The notes beneath the pieces were generated by a model. That model saw only the letters and a list, made by a program, of their open reading frames with translations, made no database searches and was not told the origin of the DNA. From NCBI RefSeq assembly GCF_001426185.1, contig NZ_LMRP01000004.1, forward strand, positions 444,405 to 508,404: a stretch of 64,000 nt of DNA, given 5' to 3'. This DNA is from Rhodococcus sp. Leaf247 (GTDB lineage Bacteria > Actinomycetota > Actinomycetes > Mycobacteriales > Mycobacteriaceae). Position 1 is the first letter of the stretch; each line of letters starts with the position of its first letter. The position numbers and the translations under genes are program-made. Shown here piece after piece: positions 32,558 through 41,643 of the stretch.

Positions 32558-33337
32558 ATGGCTGAATTCGTGACCCTGGACGTCCGCGACGGCATCGGGA
32601 CCATCCGCTTGTCCCGACCACCGATGAACGCGCTGAACCGACAGGTCCAGGGTGAACTGCTGGAGGTGTCGCGCGCCGCGTCGGATAATTCCGACGTCCA
32701 CGCTGTCGTCGTGTACGGCGGTGAGAAGGTGTTCGCGGCGGGCGCGGACATCAAGGAGATGGCGGCGATGTCCTTCGGGCAGATGACCGACGCCATCGGC
32801 AGCCTGCAGGCCGGGCTGGGCGCCGTGGCGGCCATTCCGAAGCCGACCGTCGCCGCGATCACGGGGTACGCGCTCGGCGGTGGCCTGGAGGTGGCACTGG
32901 CCGCGGATCGACGCATCGTGGGCGACAACGCGAAGCTGGGTGTTCCCGAGGTTCTGCTGGGGGTGATCCCCGGAGGCGGCGGCACGCAGCGGCTGGCTCG
33001 GCTCATCGGTCCGAGCAAGGCCAAGGACATGGTGTTCACGGGTCGGTTCGTCGGAGCCGAGGAAGCACTGAGCATCGGTCTCGTCGACGAGGTGGTCGCT
33101 CCCGACGCCGTCTACGAGGCGGCACTGGCATGGGCTCGGCAGTTCGTGGGTGGCGCGTCCCGCGCACTGGCCGCAGCCAAGGCGGCCGTCGACGAGGGGC
33201 TGGACACGGACCTGGCGACCGGCCTCAAGATCGAGGCGCACGTGTTCGCGTCGCTCTTCGCCACCGAGGATCGGGCGATCGGCATGGCGTCGTTCCTCGA
33301 GAACGGTCCCGGCAAGGCCACCTTCACCGGCAACTGA
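32558..33337 (+). CDS. Enoyl-CoA hydratase/isomerase family protein
   Basis: 259 residues of the crotonase fold. The oxyanion-hole loops are VFAAGADIKEMA and ITGYALGGGLEVALAADRRI. KLGVPEVLLGVIPGGGGTQRLARLIG contains the catalytic-Glu region (PE and GGGGTQ). It hydrates trans-2-enoyl-CoA in fatty-acid oxidation or a related step. The position matches echA17 (Rv3039c). Confidence 0.92.
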   Translation: MAEFVTLDVRDGIGTIRLSRPPMNALNRQVQGELLEVSRAASDNSDVHAVVVYGGEKVFAAGADIKEMAAMSFGQMTDAIGSLQAGLGAVAAIPKPTVAAITGYALGGGLEVALAADRRIVGDNAKLGVPEVLLGVIPGGGGTQRLARLIGPSKAKDMVFTGRFVGAEEALSIGLVDEVVAPDAVYEAALAWARQFVGGASRALAAAKAAVDEGLDTDLATGLKIEAHVFASLFATEDRAIGMASFLENGPGKATFTGN

Positions 33338-33373
33338 CGGACTCGCTCCTCACACCAAGTAGGCTCATCGTCC

Positions 33374-34387
33374 ATGACCGCTCGTGAACCGCACCCCGAC
33401 ACCGCCGCGACGACCGACGCCGGGTCCGACCCGGCGCCGCGTCCGCACGCGAGCGCCGAGGAAGTGCAGGCTGCCCGGTCCGACACCAAGCTCGCCCAGG
33501 TCCTCTACCACGACTGGGAAGCGGAGACCTACGACGACAAGTGGTCGATCTCCTACGACGAGCGCTGCATCGACTACGCCCGCGGACGGTTCGACGCCGT
33601 GGCCGGAGATCAGGCACTTCCGTACGGGCGCGCTCTGGAACTGGGCTGCGGCACCGGCTTCTTCCTGCTGAATCTGATGCAGAGCGGCGTCGCTGCCACG
33701 GGATCGGTCACCGACCTGTCTCCGGGCATGGTCAAGGTCGCACTGCGCAATGCCGAGCACCTGGGGCTCGACGTCGACGGCCGCGTCGCCGACGCGGAGA
33801 CCATCCCGTACGAGGACGACACGTTCGACCTCGTCGTCGGTCACGCCGTGCTGCACCACATTCCGGATGTCGAGCAGTCGCTGCGCGAGGTTCTCCGCGT
33901 TCTCAAGCCGGGCGGGCGCTTCGTCTTCGCTGGCGAGCCGACGACGGTGGGCAACTTCTACGCCCGCTGGCTGGGACGGCTGACGTGGGAAGCCACTACC
34001 CGTACGACCCGCCTGCCGTTCCTCGCCGACTGGCGGCGCCCGCAGCAGGAGCTGGACGAGTCCTCGCGTGCCGCGGCTCTCGAAGCCGTGGTGGACCTGC
34101 ACACGTTCGATCCGACGGAGCTCGAGAACATCGCTATCGCGGCCGGAGCCGACGAGGTTCACGCCAAGACCGAGGAGTTCGCCGCGGCGCTCCTCGGATG
34201 GCCGGTGCGCACCTTCGAGGCAGCCGTCCCGGCCGAGAAGTTGGGCTGGGGCTGGGCCAGGTTCGCGTTCAACGGATGGAAGTCGCTGAGCTGGTTGGAC
34301 GAGAACGTGCTGCACCACGTCGTTCCGCGCGGCTACTTCTACAACGTGATGATCACCGGCACCAAGCCGGACTCCGCGTCGAGCTGA
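33374..34387 (+). CDS. Class I SAM-dependent methyltransferase (Rv3038c-like)
   Basis: 337 residues. The Rossmann motif I is ALELGCGTGFFLLNL, followed by the acidic VTDLSPGMVKVA loop and the post-motif FDLVVGHAVLHHIPD. The C-terminal half is longer than in simple methyltransferases and ends in a segment with several Trp (LGWGWARFAFNGWKSLSW). Substrate unknown. ATG 33374; 12 bp before the next gene, so co-transcribed. Confidence 0.88.
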   Translation: MTAREPHPDTAATTDAGSDPAPRPHASAEEVQAARSDTKLAQVLYHDWEAETYDDKWSISYDERCIDYARGRFDAVAGDQALPYGRALELGCGTGFFLLNLMQSGVAATGSVTDLSPGMVKVALRNAEHLGLDVDGRVADAETIPYEDDTFDLVVGHAVLHHIPDVEQSLREVLRVLKPGGRFVFAGEPTTVGNFYARWLGRLTWEATTRTTRLPFLADWRRPQQELDESSRAAALEAVVDLHTFDPTELENIAIAAGADEVHAKTEEFAAALLGWPVRTFEAAVPAEKLGWGWARFAFNGWKSLSWLDENVLHHVVPRGYFYNVMITGTKPDSASS

Positions 34388-34399
34388 CACTCTCCACAC

Positions 34400-35599
34400 G
34401 TGGGATACGCGTTCGACGTCCACGATGTCGCGCACCTGTCGGCCCGCCCCGATGAGCTGACCGAGGTCGACGGCTATTCGCTGACCCCGGCGTCGTTGGT
34501 GTCCGACATCGGGCGGATCAGGTCGACGTTCGGCGACCGTACGGCAGCGCTGGTCGAGACCGTCACCCTGCGTCGACGGGCTCGCGTCAAGTTGCCCTTC
34601 GCATCGTCCTGGCTGTTCACCGACGATGCCCTGCAGCAGTCCACCACGGAGCTGGTGTCGCGGCACCGGGCCGAGCGGCTACGTGGTCGACGGGTGCACG
34701 ACGTCACGTGTTCGATCGGGACCGAGCTGCACATCCTCCGTGACACGGCCGAGATGGTCGTGGGCAGTGACCTGGACGCGGTGCGTCTCGCGATGGCGCA
34801 GCACAACGTTCCGGGCGTCCCCGTGCTGCGGGCCGACGCTCTCACCCCGACCACGCGCGATACGGTCGTCGTCGCGGATCCGGGTCGACGGGCCGGGGGT
34901 CGACGCCGTCACGACCCGGCAGCGTTGGAACCGCCGCTGCCGGCCTTGCTGGACGTCTATGCCGGTCGCGACCTCGTCGTGAAGTGCGCGCCGGGCCTCG
35001 ATGTCGACTCCCTGGATCTCGACGCTCGCGGGGTGCGGGCCGAGGTGGAAGTGGTGTCGCTGGACGGCGGTGTCCGAGAGGCATGCCTCTGGTTCGGGGG
35101 AGTCGCCGACGCATCAGTTCGTCGTCGGGCGACCGTGCTGCGATCGGACGGGACGCACTGGACTGTCACCGACACCGAGCCCGACGACATCGCCGAGGAC
35201 AGGGAACCCGGCCGCTACATCGTCGACCCCGACGGCGCGGTCGTGCGGGCTGGTCTGGTGCGGCACTACGCCGCCCGACACGGCTTGTGGCAGCTCGATC
35301 CGCGCATCGCGCATCTCACGGGCGATGCTCTTCCCGCCGACACCACCGGATTCGAGATCGTGGAGCGCCTGCCGTTCACGGAGAAGATCCTGCGGAAGCG
35401 GTTGGCGGAGTGGGACTGTGGATCACTGGAAATCCTGGTGCGCGGGATCGACGTCGACCCGGCCGTTCTCCGGCCTCGGCTCGACTTGCGCGGCAGTCGG
35501 CCCATGAGCCTGGTGATCACGCGGATCGGACGAACCGCCGCAGCCTTCGTCTGTGGGCCACGAACGTCCGGCGCGCAGACGGATCAGCGGAACGAGTAG
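34400..35599 (+). CDS. THUMP-like domain class I SAM methyltransferase (Rv3037c-like)
   Basis: 399 residues. VHDVTCSIGTELHILRDTA and VVGSDLDAVRLAMAQHN form the SAM-binding motifs, and VVADPGRRAGGRRR the catalytic-loop position. A THUMP-like C-terminal domain follows. An RNA substrate is suggested by the domain type only. GTG 34400. The 3' end overlaps the convergent PQQ-like lipoprotein gene by 16 bp. Confidence 0.85.
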   Translation: MGYAFDVHDVAHLSARPDELTEVDGYSLTPASLVSDIGRIRSTFGDRTAALVETVTLRRRARVKLPFASSWLFTDDALQQSTTELVSRHRAERLRGRRVHDVTCSIGTELHILRDTAEMVVGSDLDAVRLAMAQHNVPGVPVLRADALTPTTRDTVVVADPGRRAGGRRRHDPAALEPPLPALLDVYAGRDLVVKCAPGLDVDSLDLDARGVRAEVEVVSLDGGVREACLWFGGVADASVRRRATVLRSDGTHWTVTDTEPDDIAEDREPGRYIVDPDGAVVRAGLVRHYAARHGLWQLDPRIAHLTGDALPADTTGFEIVERLPFTEKILRKRLAEWDCGSLEILVRGIDVDPAVLRPRLDLRGSRPMSLVITRIGRTAAAFVCGPRTSGAQTDQRNE

Positions 35600-36933
35600 A
35601 GAGCACCCAGTGCAGTCGGAACGACGACCTCGCCCTCCGGGCCGACGACGACACCGGGGCTGTATCCGGTCGAGCCCGGCATCGCATCGGTGTCCACGGT
35701 CTCGCCGGTGGTCAGGTCGAACGTCACGAGCGACAGTTCGTCGTTGCCGGTGACGGTGTACCCGGTGGAACCTCCGGCCAGTGCGGGAGATCCTTGCTGC
35801 ACCAGATCGTCGCGCTTCCACAGGCTTTCGGGCCGATCACCGGCGTCGCGGATGGCCTGCAGGCGACTGCCGGCCCCGCCCGCCGGGACGATGATGCCGT
35901 CGGGGGAGACGGCGACGCTGCCGGCCGCGCGATCACCGACGAAGTACGACCAGATGGGGGTGCCGTCCTCGGTGGAGTACGCGCGTACCGTGCCTTCGAC
36001 GTCGGTGAGGTAGACGCGCGAACCATCGGGCGAGAGAACGGGACTCGACGTGACCGAACTCGGCAGCAGCGGTGAGGACCACGCTTCCTCGAGCGACGGG
36101 GTGTCACCGCCGGTGTAGGTCAGGGCGACCAGTTGCGGGGCGATCGCGCCGGCGCGCCACAGCACGACGTACACGGTCGAGGAGCTCGGATCGACCGCGG
36201 GCGATGCGGCGACGGCGCAGTCGGGTCCGCCCACGAGGCAGGTCAGCAGACCGTCGTTCGCCGGGCGCAGTTCGGCATTCGGTAAATCGAGGGGGAGCGG
36301 CGGTGGGACGAGATCGAGGATCGGCGCCACGGCGACACCGGTCTGGTTGCTCAGGACGTTGGTCTGACCGAACTGGGTCATCACCAGCACGTTGCCGTCG
36401 GGAAGGAACTGGGGTGTCCGGGGCACGCCGTACACCGGTGTACGCCAGCGAAGTTGGCCGTTGGGGTTGATCGAGCTCATGCTGCCGTCGTCGCCGGCGT
36501 AGAGGTTGGACGCCGTGTCCGCGACGGCGGTCGAGGAGATACCGGACGGTCCGAGGGAATTGCAGAACCGCTTACGGCCCGTCGCTCCCTGGAACGAGCC
36601 GAGGGCGCACCCCACATCCCCGGTCGACGTGACCGTCACCTGGCCGTCGGGTCCGATGGACGGCCGAGTGGCCGTGGGCGCACCGAGGGGGCGCATCCAG
36701 TCCAAGGAGAGCTCACGCGACCCGTTCGTGGTCACCGAGGCGCTGTTGTGAGCGTCCGCCAGACCTCCCTGCCACCCGGCGTGCCCGAAGATGTCGATGG
36801 GATCGGTGTCCGACGCGCAGGCTCCCAGAAGGAGCGCACTCACCGCGGCGACGGACACGGCGGCGGCCCGTACACGGGCGGCGGGCGCCGGCCGACGAGC
36901 GCGAACCGAGGCCCGCGTGTTCTCGTCGTGCAT
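35584..36933 (-). CDS. PQQ-binding-like beta-propeller lipoprotein (Rv3035-like)
   Basis: 449 residues. An Arg-rich N-terminus, hydrophobic helix and lipobox LGAC (Cys39) indicate a lipoprotein. The rest is a repeated PQQ-like/BamB-type propeller with blades such as VYVVLWRAG, VYLTDVEGTVRAYSTEDG and VVVPTALGALYSF. ATG 36933 has AGGAGGG five bases upstream. Function unknown. Divergent from an acetyltransferase. Confidence 0.88.
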   Translation of the reverse strand: MHDENTRASVRARRPAPAARVRAAAVSVAAVSALLLGACASDTDPIDIFGHAGWQGGLADAHNSASVTTNGSRELSLDWMRPLGAPTATRPSIGPDGQVTVTSTGDVGCALGSFQGATGRKRFCNSLGPSGISSTAVADTASNLYAGDDGSMSSINPNGQLRWRTPVYGVPRTPQFLPDGNVLVMTQFGQTNVLSNQTGVAVAPILDLVPPPLPLDLPNAELRPANDGLLTCLVGGPDCAVAASPAVDPSSSTVYVVLWRAGAIAPQLVALTYTGGDTPSLEEAWSSPLLPSSVTSSPVLSPDGSRVYLTDVEGTVRAYSTEDGTPIWSYFVGDRAAGSVAVSPDGIIVPAGGAGSRLQAIRDAGDRPESLWKRDDLVQQGSPALAGGSTGYTVTGNDELSLVTFDLTTGETVDTDAMPGSTGYSPGVVVGPEGEVVVPTALGALYSFR

Positions 36934-37042
36934 GCACCCTCCTGACGGTCTGTCCCTGATCGGCACGCACGAGACTATCGGCTGAAAAGATCCGCCCGGC
37001 CCCCGGCCTGCGGATGGTCCTCACGACAGTAAGGTGCCGGTC

Positions 37043-37795
37043 ATGACGAGCATGTGGAACGCGCCGCTGCGGACACGGTGGAAAGGTTCGCGTCGACGGG
37101 ACGCCGACCAGGCGCGGTTCCTGACGCCCGCGTCGCTGAAGTGGGTGATCGAGCACAAGGCGTACACGCCCTGGTATCTGGTGCGGTACTACCGCCTGGC
37201 GAAGTTCAAGGCCGCCAACCCCCATGTGGTGTTGCGCGGCATGGTGTTCCTGGGCAAGAACGTCGAGATCCACGCGACGCCGGAACTGGCGCGGCTCGAG
37301 ATCGGGCGCTGGGTGCACATCGGTGACGGCAACGCGATCCGGTGCCACGAGGGGTCGTTGCGCATCGGTGACAAAGTGGTCTTCGGCAAGGACAACGTCG
37401 TCAACACCTATCTCGACATCGAGATCGGTGCGTCCACGCTGGTGGCCGACTGGTGCTACATCTGCGACTTCGATCACCGCACCGACGACGTCACGGTGCC
37501 CATCAAGGATCAGGGCATCGTCAAGTCGCCGGTGCGCATCGGACCCGACACGTGGATCGCGGCGAAGGTGACGGTGCTGCGCGAGACGGTCGTCGGTCGC
37601 GGATGCGTCCTGGGTGCGCACGCGGTGGTCAAAGGCCACGTACCCGACTACGGCATCGCGGTCGGTGCGCCCGCTCGCGTCGTGCGCAATCGGAAGGCGG
37701 ACTGGGAGGCGGGCGCCGAAGATAGGGCGAGATACGTTGCTGCACTGGAGGACATCGCGCGCAAGAAGGCCGCGGGGCCCGACCCGACGGTCTGA
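37043..37795 (+). CDS. Hexapeptide-repeat acyltransferase (Rv3034c-like)
   Basis: 250 residues. Left-handed beta-helix acyltransferase: VFLGKNVEIHATPELARLEIG, VFGKDNVVNTYLDIEIGASTLVADWCYICDFDH, and GRGCVLGAHAVVKGHVPDYGIAVGAPARVVRNR as the terminal coils. Acts on a sugar or polyketide hydroxyl; the placement beside the GT4/GH57 trio fits acylation of a methylglucose-type polysaccharide (inference). ATG 37043 has AAGG at 8 bases; ATG 37052 is also possible. Convergent with the GT4 gene. Confidence 0.88.
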   Translation: MTSMWNAPLRTRWKGSRRRDADQARFLTPASLKWVIEHKAYTPWYLVRYYRLAKFKAANPHVVLRGMVFLGKNVEIHATPELARLEIGRWVHIGDGNAIRCHEGSLRIGDKVVFGKDNVVNTYLDIEIGASTLVADWCYICDFDHRTDDVTVPIKDQGIVKSPVRIGPDTWIAAKVTVLRETVVGRGCVLGAHAVVKGHVPDYGIAVGAPARVVRNRKADWEAGAEDRARYVAALEDIARKKAAGPDPTV

Positions 37796-37799
37796 GACC

Positions 37800-39047
37800 T
37801 CAGTCGCGTTCGGGTAGCGGACGTTCCACGATGTCCGGCCGGCCGGACGGGAACCGCACACGACGTTTCGCGTCGGTGTAGACCGCCTCGGTCTCGGCGG
37901 CGACGCTCTTCCAGTCGAAGTCCGACGTCAGCCGAGCCCTGGCGGCCTCACTGCGTCGGCGGGTACCGACCGGATCGTCCAGGGTGCGTCGCACCGCGGC
38001 GGCCAGGGCGGCGGGATCGCCTGGCGGGAACGACATTCCGGTGACGCCGTCCACCACCGCCTCGCCGAGCCCTCCCGAGGTCGACGCGACGAGAGGGGTC
38101 CCCGCCGCGGCACCCTCGAGGGCGATGATGCCGAACGGCTCGTAGCGGCTGGGAAGCACCAGCGCGTCGGCCCGGTGCAGGTGGCCCAGTACGCCCTCGT
38201 GTTCCAGTGAGCCGACGAAGGTGACCGAGCGGCGGACGCGGTGGATGCGTGCGAGATCGATCAGCCAGTCCACCTGGGTCCCGTCGCCGACGACGGTCAG
38301 CGTCGTACCCGGGTGCGTCCGGCGGATACGGGGAAGCGCGGCGATGAGGTCCTGCACGCCCTTCTCGTATTCCAACCGTCCGACGTAGAGGAGTGACGGC
38401 GCACCGACCCGCCGAGTCCGCGGCTCGAACGACCATGTGCGCGTGTCGATCCCGTTGCGGATGACGTGCGGCGGCGAGGGGAGTGGACCGAAGAGTCGAG
38501 TGACCTCGTCCGCCATCGAAGCGGAACAGGTGATGACGGCGTCGGAGTCGCGCGCGAGCCACCATTCGATCGAATGGACCTGACGGTTCACGCGACCGGA
38601 TACCCAGCCGCTGTGTCGCCCCGCCTCGGTCGCGTGGATCGTCGACACCAGGGGCACGTCGTAGAACTCGGCCAGCGCGATCGCAGGGTGGGCCACCAGC
38701 CAGTCGTGCGCGTGCACGACGTCGGGAACCCAACCGTCGCCGATTCCCGGCTTGGACAGGGCGAGTCCGGCACGGACCATGGCGTGACCCATGGCCAACG
38801 TCCACTCGATCATGTCGACGCCGAACGTGAAGTGCGCGGGATCCTCCGCGACCGCGACGACCAGGACACCCTCGGCGACATGCCCGACGGTGGGGTGCGT
38901 GGCGGCATCCGTTCCGGTGGGTCGGCGGGAGAGGACCACGACCTCGTGGCCGACGGCGGCGAGTTCGGTGGCCAGGTGATGGACGTGCCTGCCCAGTCCG
39001 CCCACGACGACGGGTGGGTACTCCCACGACACCATCAGGACCTTCAT
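37800..39047 (-). CDS. GT4 alpha-glucosyltransferase (Rv3032-like)
   Basis: 415 residues. GT-B retaining glycosyltransferase. VSWEYPPVVVGGLGRHVHHLATEL is the GlgA-like N-terminal start, and RYEPFGIIALEGAAAGTPLVAS the EX7E nucleotide-sugar motif. In M. tuberculosis Rv3032 elongates alpha-1,4-glucan of methylglucose lipopolysaccharide and glycogen. ATG overlaps the stop of the upstream GH57 gene (ATGA); third gene of a minus-strand operon. Confidence 0.93.
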   Translation of the reverse strand: MKVLMVSWEYPPVVVGGLGRHVHHLATELAAVGHEVVVLSRRPTGTDAATHPTVGHVAEGVLVVAVAEDPAHFTFGVDMIEWTLAMGHAMVRAGLALSKPGIGDGWVPDVVHAHDWLVAHPAIALAEFYDVPLVSTIHATEAGRHSGWVSGRVNRQVHSIEWWLARDSDAVITCSASMADEVTRLFGPLPSPPHVIRNGIDTRTWSFEPRTRRVGAPSLLYVGRLEYEKGVQDLIAALPRIRRTHPGTTLTVVGDGTQVDWLIDLARIHRVRRSVTFVGSLEHEGVLGHLHRADALVLPSRYEPFGIIALEGAAAGTPLVASTSGGLGEAVVDGVTGMSFPPGDPAALAAAVRRTLDDPVGTRRRSEAARARLTSDFDWKSVAAETEAVYTDAKRRVRFPSGRPDIVERPLPERD

Positions 39048-40591
39048 GCCGATGCCTTCCCGCTGCCGGTATTCGAGGCTCGCAGTCGACGCGCATCGAG
39101 GTCAGGAAACAGATCGTCCGCCTGGTTCCACCCCGACGCAAGAGCAGCCGCGCGGTCGTGGTGCCCGCGGATCCTGGCCTCGGCGATCTCCCGGACCGCA
39201 TGAGCGTGCTTGTGCGCCCGTTCCCGCGCGTAGTGCGCGGCCGAATCCTTGCTCACCATGAATGCCCAGTCGCTCGAGAGCGTCAGCATCGTCTCGCGCA
39301 GGATCTGATCGGCGACGCGGTCGCGCAGACCCGTGCCGCCGCCGGCATCCACTGCGGCGAGTGCCGTCGCGGTGACCTCGGCGTTGAGGTCGACGAGGTC
39401 GTGCACGGGTTCGCCGGCCCAGACGCGCCAGTCCTTCCCCGACCCCCAGGAGGTATCGGGGAGTTCCACCGGTGTTCCGACGAAGCCGTCCCGGCGTGCC
39501 CGATTCAATGTCCCGATGCGGATTCCCGCCTCGGGAAGTGCGCGCAGCACCCCGGCCAGCCACGCGGGACCCTCGTGCCACCAGTGCCCGAACAGTTCCG
39601 TGTCGAATGCGGCGACGACGAGCGCCGGTGCACCGGTGCGATCGCGCTCGGAGCGCAGTCGATCACGGACGACGTCGACGAAATCGTCGACGTGTCCGCG
39701 CACGGCCGCGGCGGCCAGGGCGGGGTCGTAGGGAGCCTTGTCCGGACCGTCGACGTGGCGTCCCGTGACGCGCGCCGGCTTGAGTCCGGTCGCGTGGTCG
39801 TAGGTGTGGAAGTCCCGGTAGGCGGCGTGACCCGGGTAGCCGGACTTCGGCGACCACACCCGGTAGCTGACCGACAGGTCCCGGCCGAAGGCGACGACGT
39901 CCGAGGTGCCGACCGGCCGTCCCGCGGACGTATCACCGTGCAGCGCCGGGCCGTCGACCATGAAGTGCCCGACTCCTGCGCGTGCGTAGTCGTTCTCCAT
40001 ACCGGAGGTGAAGGCGCATTCGGGCGCCCAGATGCCGTCGGTTGCCCGGCCCCACCGACGTACCGCGTCCGCCCGTCCCTCGCGCAGGGCGAAGGTGCGC
40101 AGACGTGGGTCGAGGAGTGGCTGGAACGGATGCATCGACGGGCCGCCGAGCAGTTCGACCGCGCCGTCGTCGGCGAGTCCGCGCAGCAGTGGTGATCCAC
40201 CGTGACGCCAGTGGGTCTCGAAGTCGCGGAGTGCGTCCGCGGCGCGCCGGTGCTCTCGGTGCCCCAGCGCGCGGCGGTCGGGGTCACGGGACGCCGCGGC
40301 CTCGTCGGCTCTGAGCTGCCAGTTGCCCAGCCAGTGGTGCATTCCGTCGAGGCTGTGCGAGTCGTCGAGCTGTGCGGCGAGTACGGGGGTTACCCCGAGC
40401 GTCAGCAACTCGGTCCGTCCCTCGTCGGCCAGGGTCCGGAGTTCGCGGACGACGGGCAGATAGGAGTCGGCCCAGGACTGGTACAGCCATTCCTCGCCGA
40501 CCGGCCAGCGTCCCTGGTGCGCGAGCCACGGCAGGTGGGAATGCAGCACGAGGGCGAACATGCCCGGTTCGGTCGTGCCTGATCCGGTCAC
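39044..40591 (-). CDS. GH57 1,4-alpha-glucan branching enzyme (Rv3031-like)
   Basis: 515 residues. GH57 with the N-terminal VLHSHLPWL metal/His motif, ELLGGPSMHPFQPLL, the nucleophile Glu in GIWAPECAF, and acid/base Asp in AAFDTELFGHWWHEGP. A C-terminal helical DUF1957-type domain follows. It makes alpha-1,6 branches in the glucan extended by the adjacent GT4. The GTG start at 40591 overlaps the methyltransferase stop (GTGA) and its own stop overlaps the GT4 start, so all three are coupled. Confidence 0.93.
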   Translation of the reverse strand: MTGSGTTEPGMFALVLHSHLPWLAHQGRWPVGEEWLYQSWADSYLPVVRELRTLADEGRTELLTLGVTPVLAAQLDDSHSLDGMHHWLGNWQLRADEAAASRDPDRRALGHREHRRAADALRDFETHWRHGGSPLLRGLADDGAVELLGGPSMHPFQPLLDPRLRTFALREGRADAVRRWGRATDGIWAPECAFTSGMENDYARAGVGHFMVDGPALHGDTSAGRPVGTSDVVAFGRDLSVSYRVWSPKSGYPGHAAYRDFHTYDHATGLKPARVTGRHVDGPDKAPYDPALAAAAVRGHVDDFVDVVRDRLRSERDRTGAPALVVAAFDTELFGHWWHEGPAWLAGVLRALPEAGIRIGTLNRARRDGFVGTPVELPDTSWGSGKDWRVWAGEPVHDLVDLNAEVTATALAAVDAGGGTGLRDRVADQILRETMLTLSSDWAFMVSKDSAAHYARERAHKHAHAVREIAEARIRGHHDRAAALASGWNQADDLFPDLDARRLRASNTGSGKASA

Positions 40592-41358
40592 GCAGTCGTG
40601 CCTGACGGCTTCCGTGCGACGGCGACGAGATCGAGGCTGTCGTCGATGTCCTCGGCCCGCAGGTCGAAGTCGTCCGAGGTGATCCCGGCGACGTCCCGCA
40701 CGAGCGCGTCCGGCCAGGGTTCCCCAGCGAGGGCGCGCTCGATCTGCGCGTCGATGAAGGACCCGCCGTGTGCCCGGTCGAGCTCGCGAAGCCGCGCGCC
40801 GTGATGCACACCGGTGACCGCGTCGATGTCGAACCCGGCGTAGTGCAACAACTCTCGGAGTTCCCGGTCGTTCAACTCGCGAGTGTGGAACGGGTTGAGC
40901 GGCGTGTCGCGGCCGGGGGAGAAGGTGATGCGGTTCGGGGTGGAGATCAGGAGTCGGCCACCCGGTACGAGCACTCGGAAGCACTCGCGGAGGAACTGCG
41001 CCTGGTCCCACAGGTGCTCGATCACCTGGAAGTTCACCACGGCGTCGACGCTGCCGGTCCGCAGTGGAAGGGACGCGAGGTTGCCCCGCGTCATGGCGAC
41101 GGACGGGTAGCGCCGGTCCACGTGCTCGGCCGCGCTGCGGTCGTAGTCGAGTCCGATCACCTGCGTCGCCGACTCCGCGATCATCGCGGCGCCGTAGCCC
41201 TCGCCGGAACCGGCCTCGAGCACGACCTCGCCGGAGCAGGACGGGGCGAAGTGCCGGTAGACGACCTCGTGGCGACGGAACCAGTAGTTCTCCTCGTCGA
41301 TGCCGGGGACCGTGCGTTCACCGGTGAGGGGGAGTGCTGCCCGGGTAGCGTCGCTCAT
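40588..41358 (-). CDS. Class I SAM-dependent methyltransferase (Rv3030-like)
   Basis: 256 residues. VVLEAGSGEGYGAAMIAE is motif I, VIGLDYDRSAAEHV the acidic loop, VDAVVNFQVIEHLWD motif IV, and CFRVLVPGGRLLISTPN motif V-VI. First gene of the GT4/GH57 operon; this M. tuberculosis neighbourhood is linked to methylglucose lipopolysaccharide, so O-methylation of the glucan is a reasonable guess. ATG 41358 is used; the open frame further upstream is not protein-like. Confidence 0.88.
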   Translation of the reverse strand: MSDATRAALPLTGERTVPGIDEENYWFRRHEVVYRHFAPSCSGEVVLEAGSGEGYGAAMIAESATQVIGLDYDRSAAEHVDRRYPSVAMTRGNLASLPLRTGSVDAVVNFQVIEHLWDQAQFLRECFRVLVPGGRLLISTPNRITFSPGRDTPLNPFHTRELNDRELRELLHYAGFDIDAVTGVHHGARLRELDRAHGGSFIDAQIERALAGEPWPDALVRDVAGITSDDFDLRAEDIDDSLDLVAVARKPSGTTA

Positions 41359-41478
41359 CCGGGCGAGAGTAGTTCCCGCCGGGGGCGGCCGGGAAATCGG
41401 TCCGCGGCCGGCGTGCGCGACACCCGATCGGCGAAGGACGTGCTGACGGGGGGTGCTTTTCCCGCGCGGAAGGAGTAA

Positions 41479-41509
41479 GTTACCCATCAGTAACCACGAA
41501 TGGGGTAAC
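41479..41509. promoter_or_regulatory. Cluster of three GTTACC-type half-sites upstream of etfB
   Basis: GTTACC (41479-41484) forms an inverted repeat with AGTAAC (41489-41494), giving GTTAC-N6-GTAAC. A further GGTAAC lies at 41504-41509. Such repeats are typical of TetR-type operators in fatty-acid genes; the regulator is unknown. Confidence 0.5.
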
Positions 41510-41522
41510 GTCCACGACACGA

Positions 41523-41591
41523 CGGACCCGAGGTCCGCTTCGGGTCCGCGCTACGAATTCACGACAAGCACGAACTGCACGACAAGCACGA
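41523..41591 (+). promoter_or_regulatory. etfB 5' leader: hairpin plus tandem direct repeat
   Basis: CGGACCCGA (41523-41531) pairs with TCGGGTCCG (41540-41548), a 9-bp stem. Two copies of ACGACAAGCACGA follow at 41561-41573 and 41579-41591 (18-bp period). Both lie in the untranslated region before etfB. No T-tract and no known element recognised. With the half-sites this accounts for most of the 285-bp divergent gap. Confidence 0.5.
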
Positions 41592-41643
41592 CAGCGCATG
41601 ACCTGATTCACCGACACCGGTACACAGGAGGAAGACGAAGACC

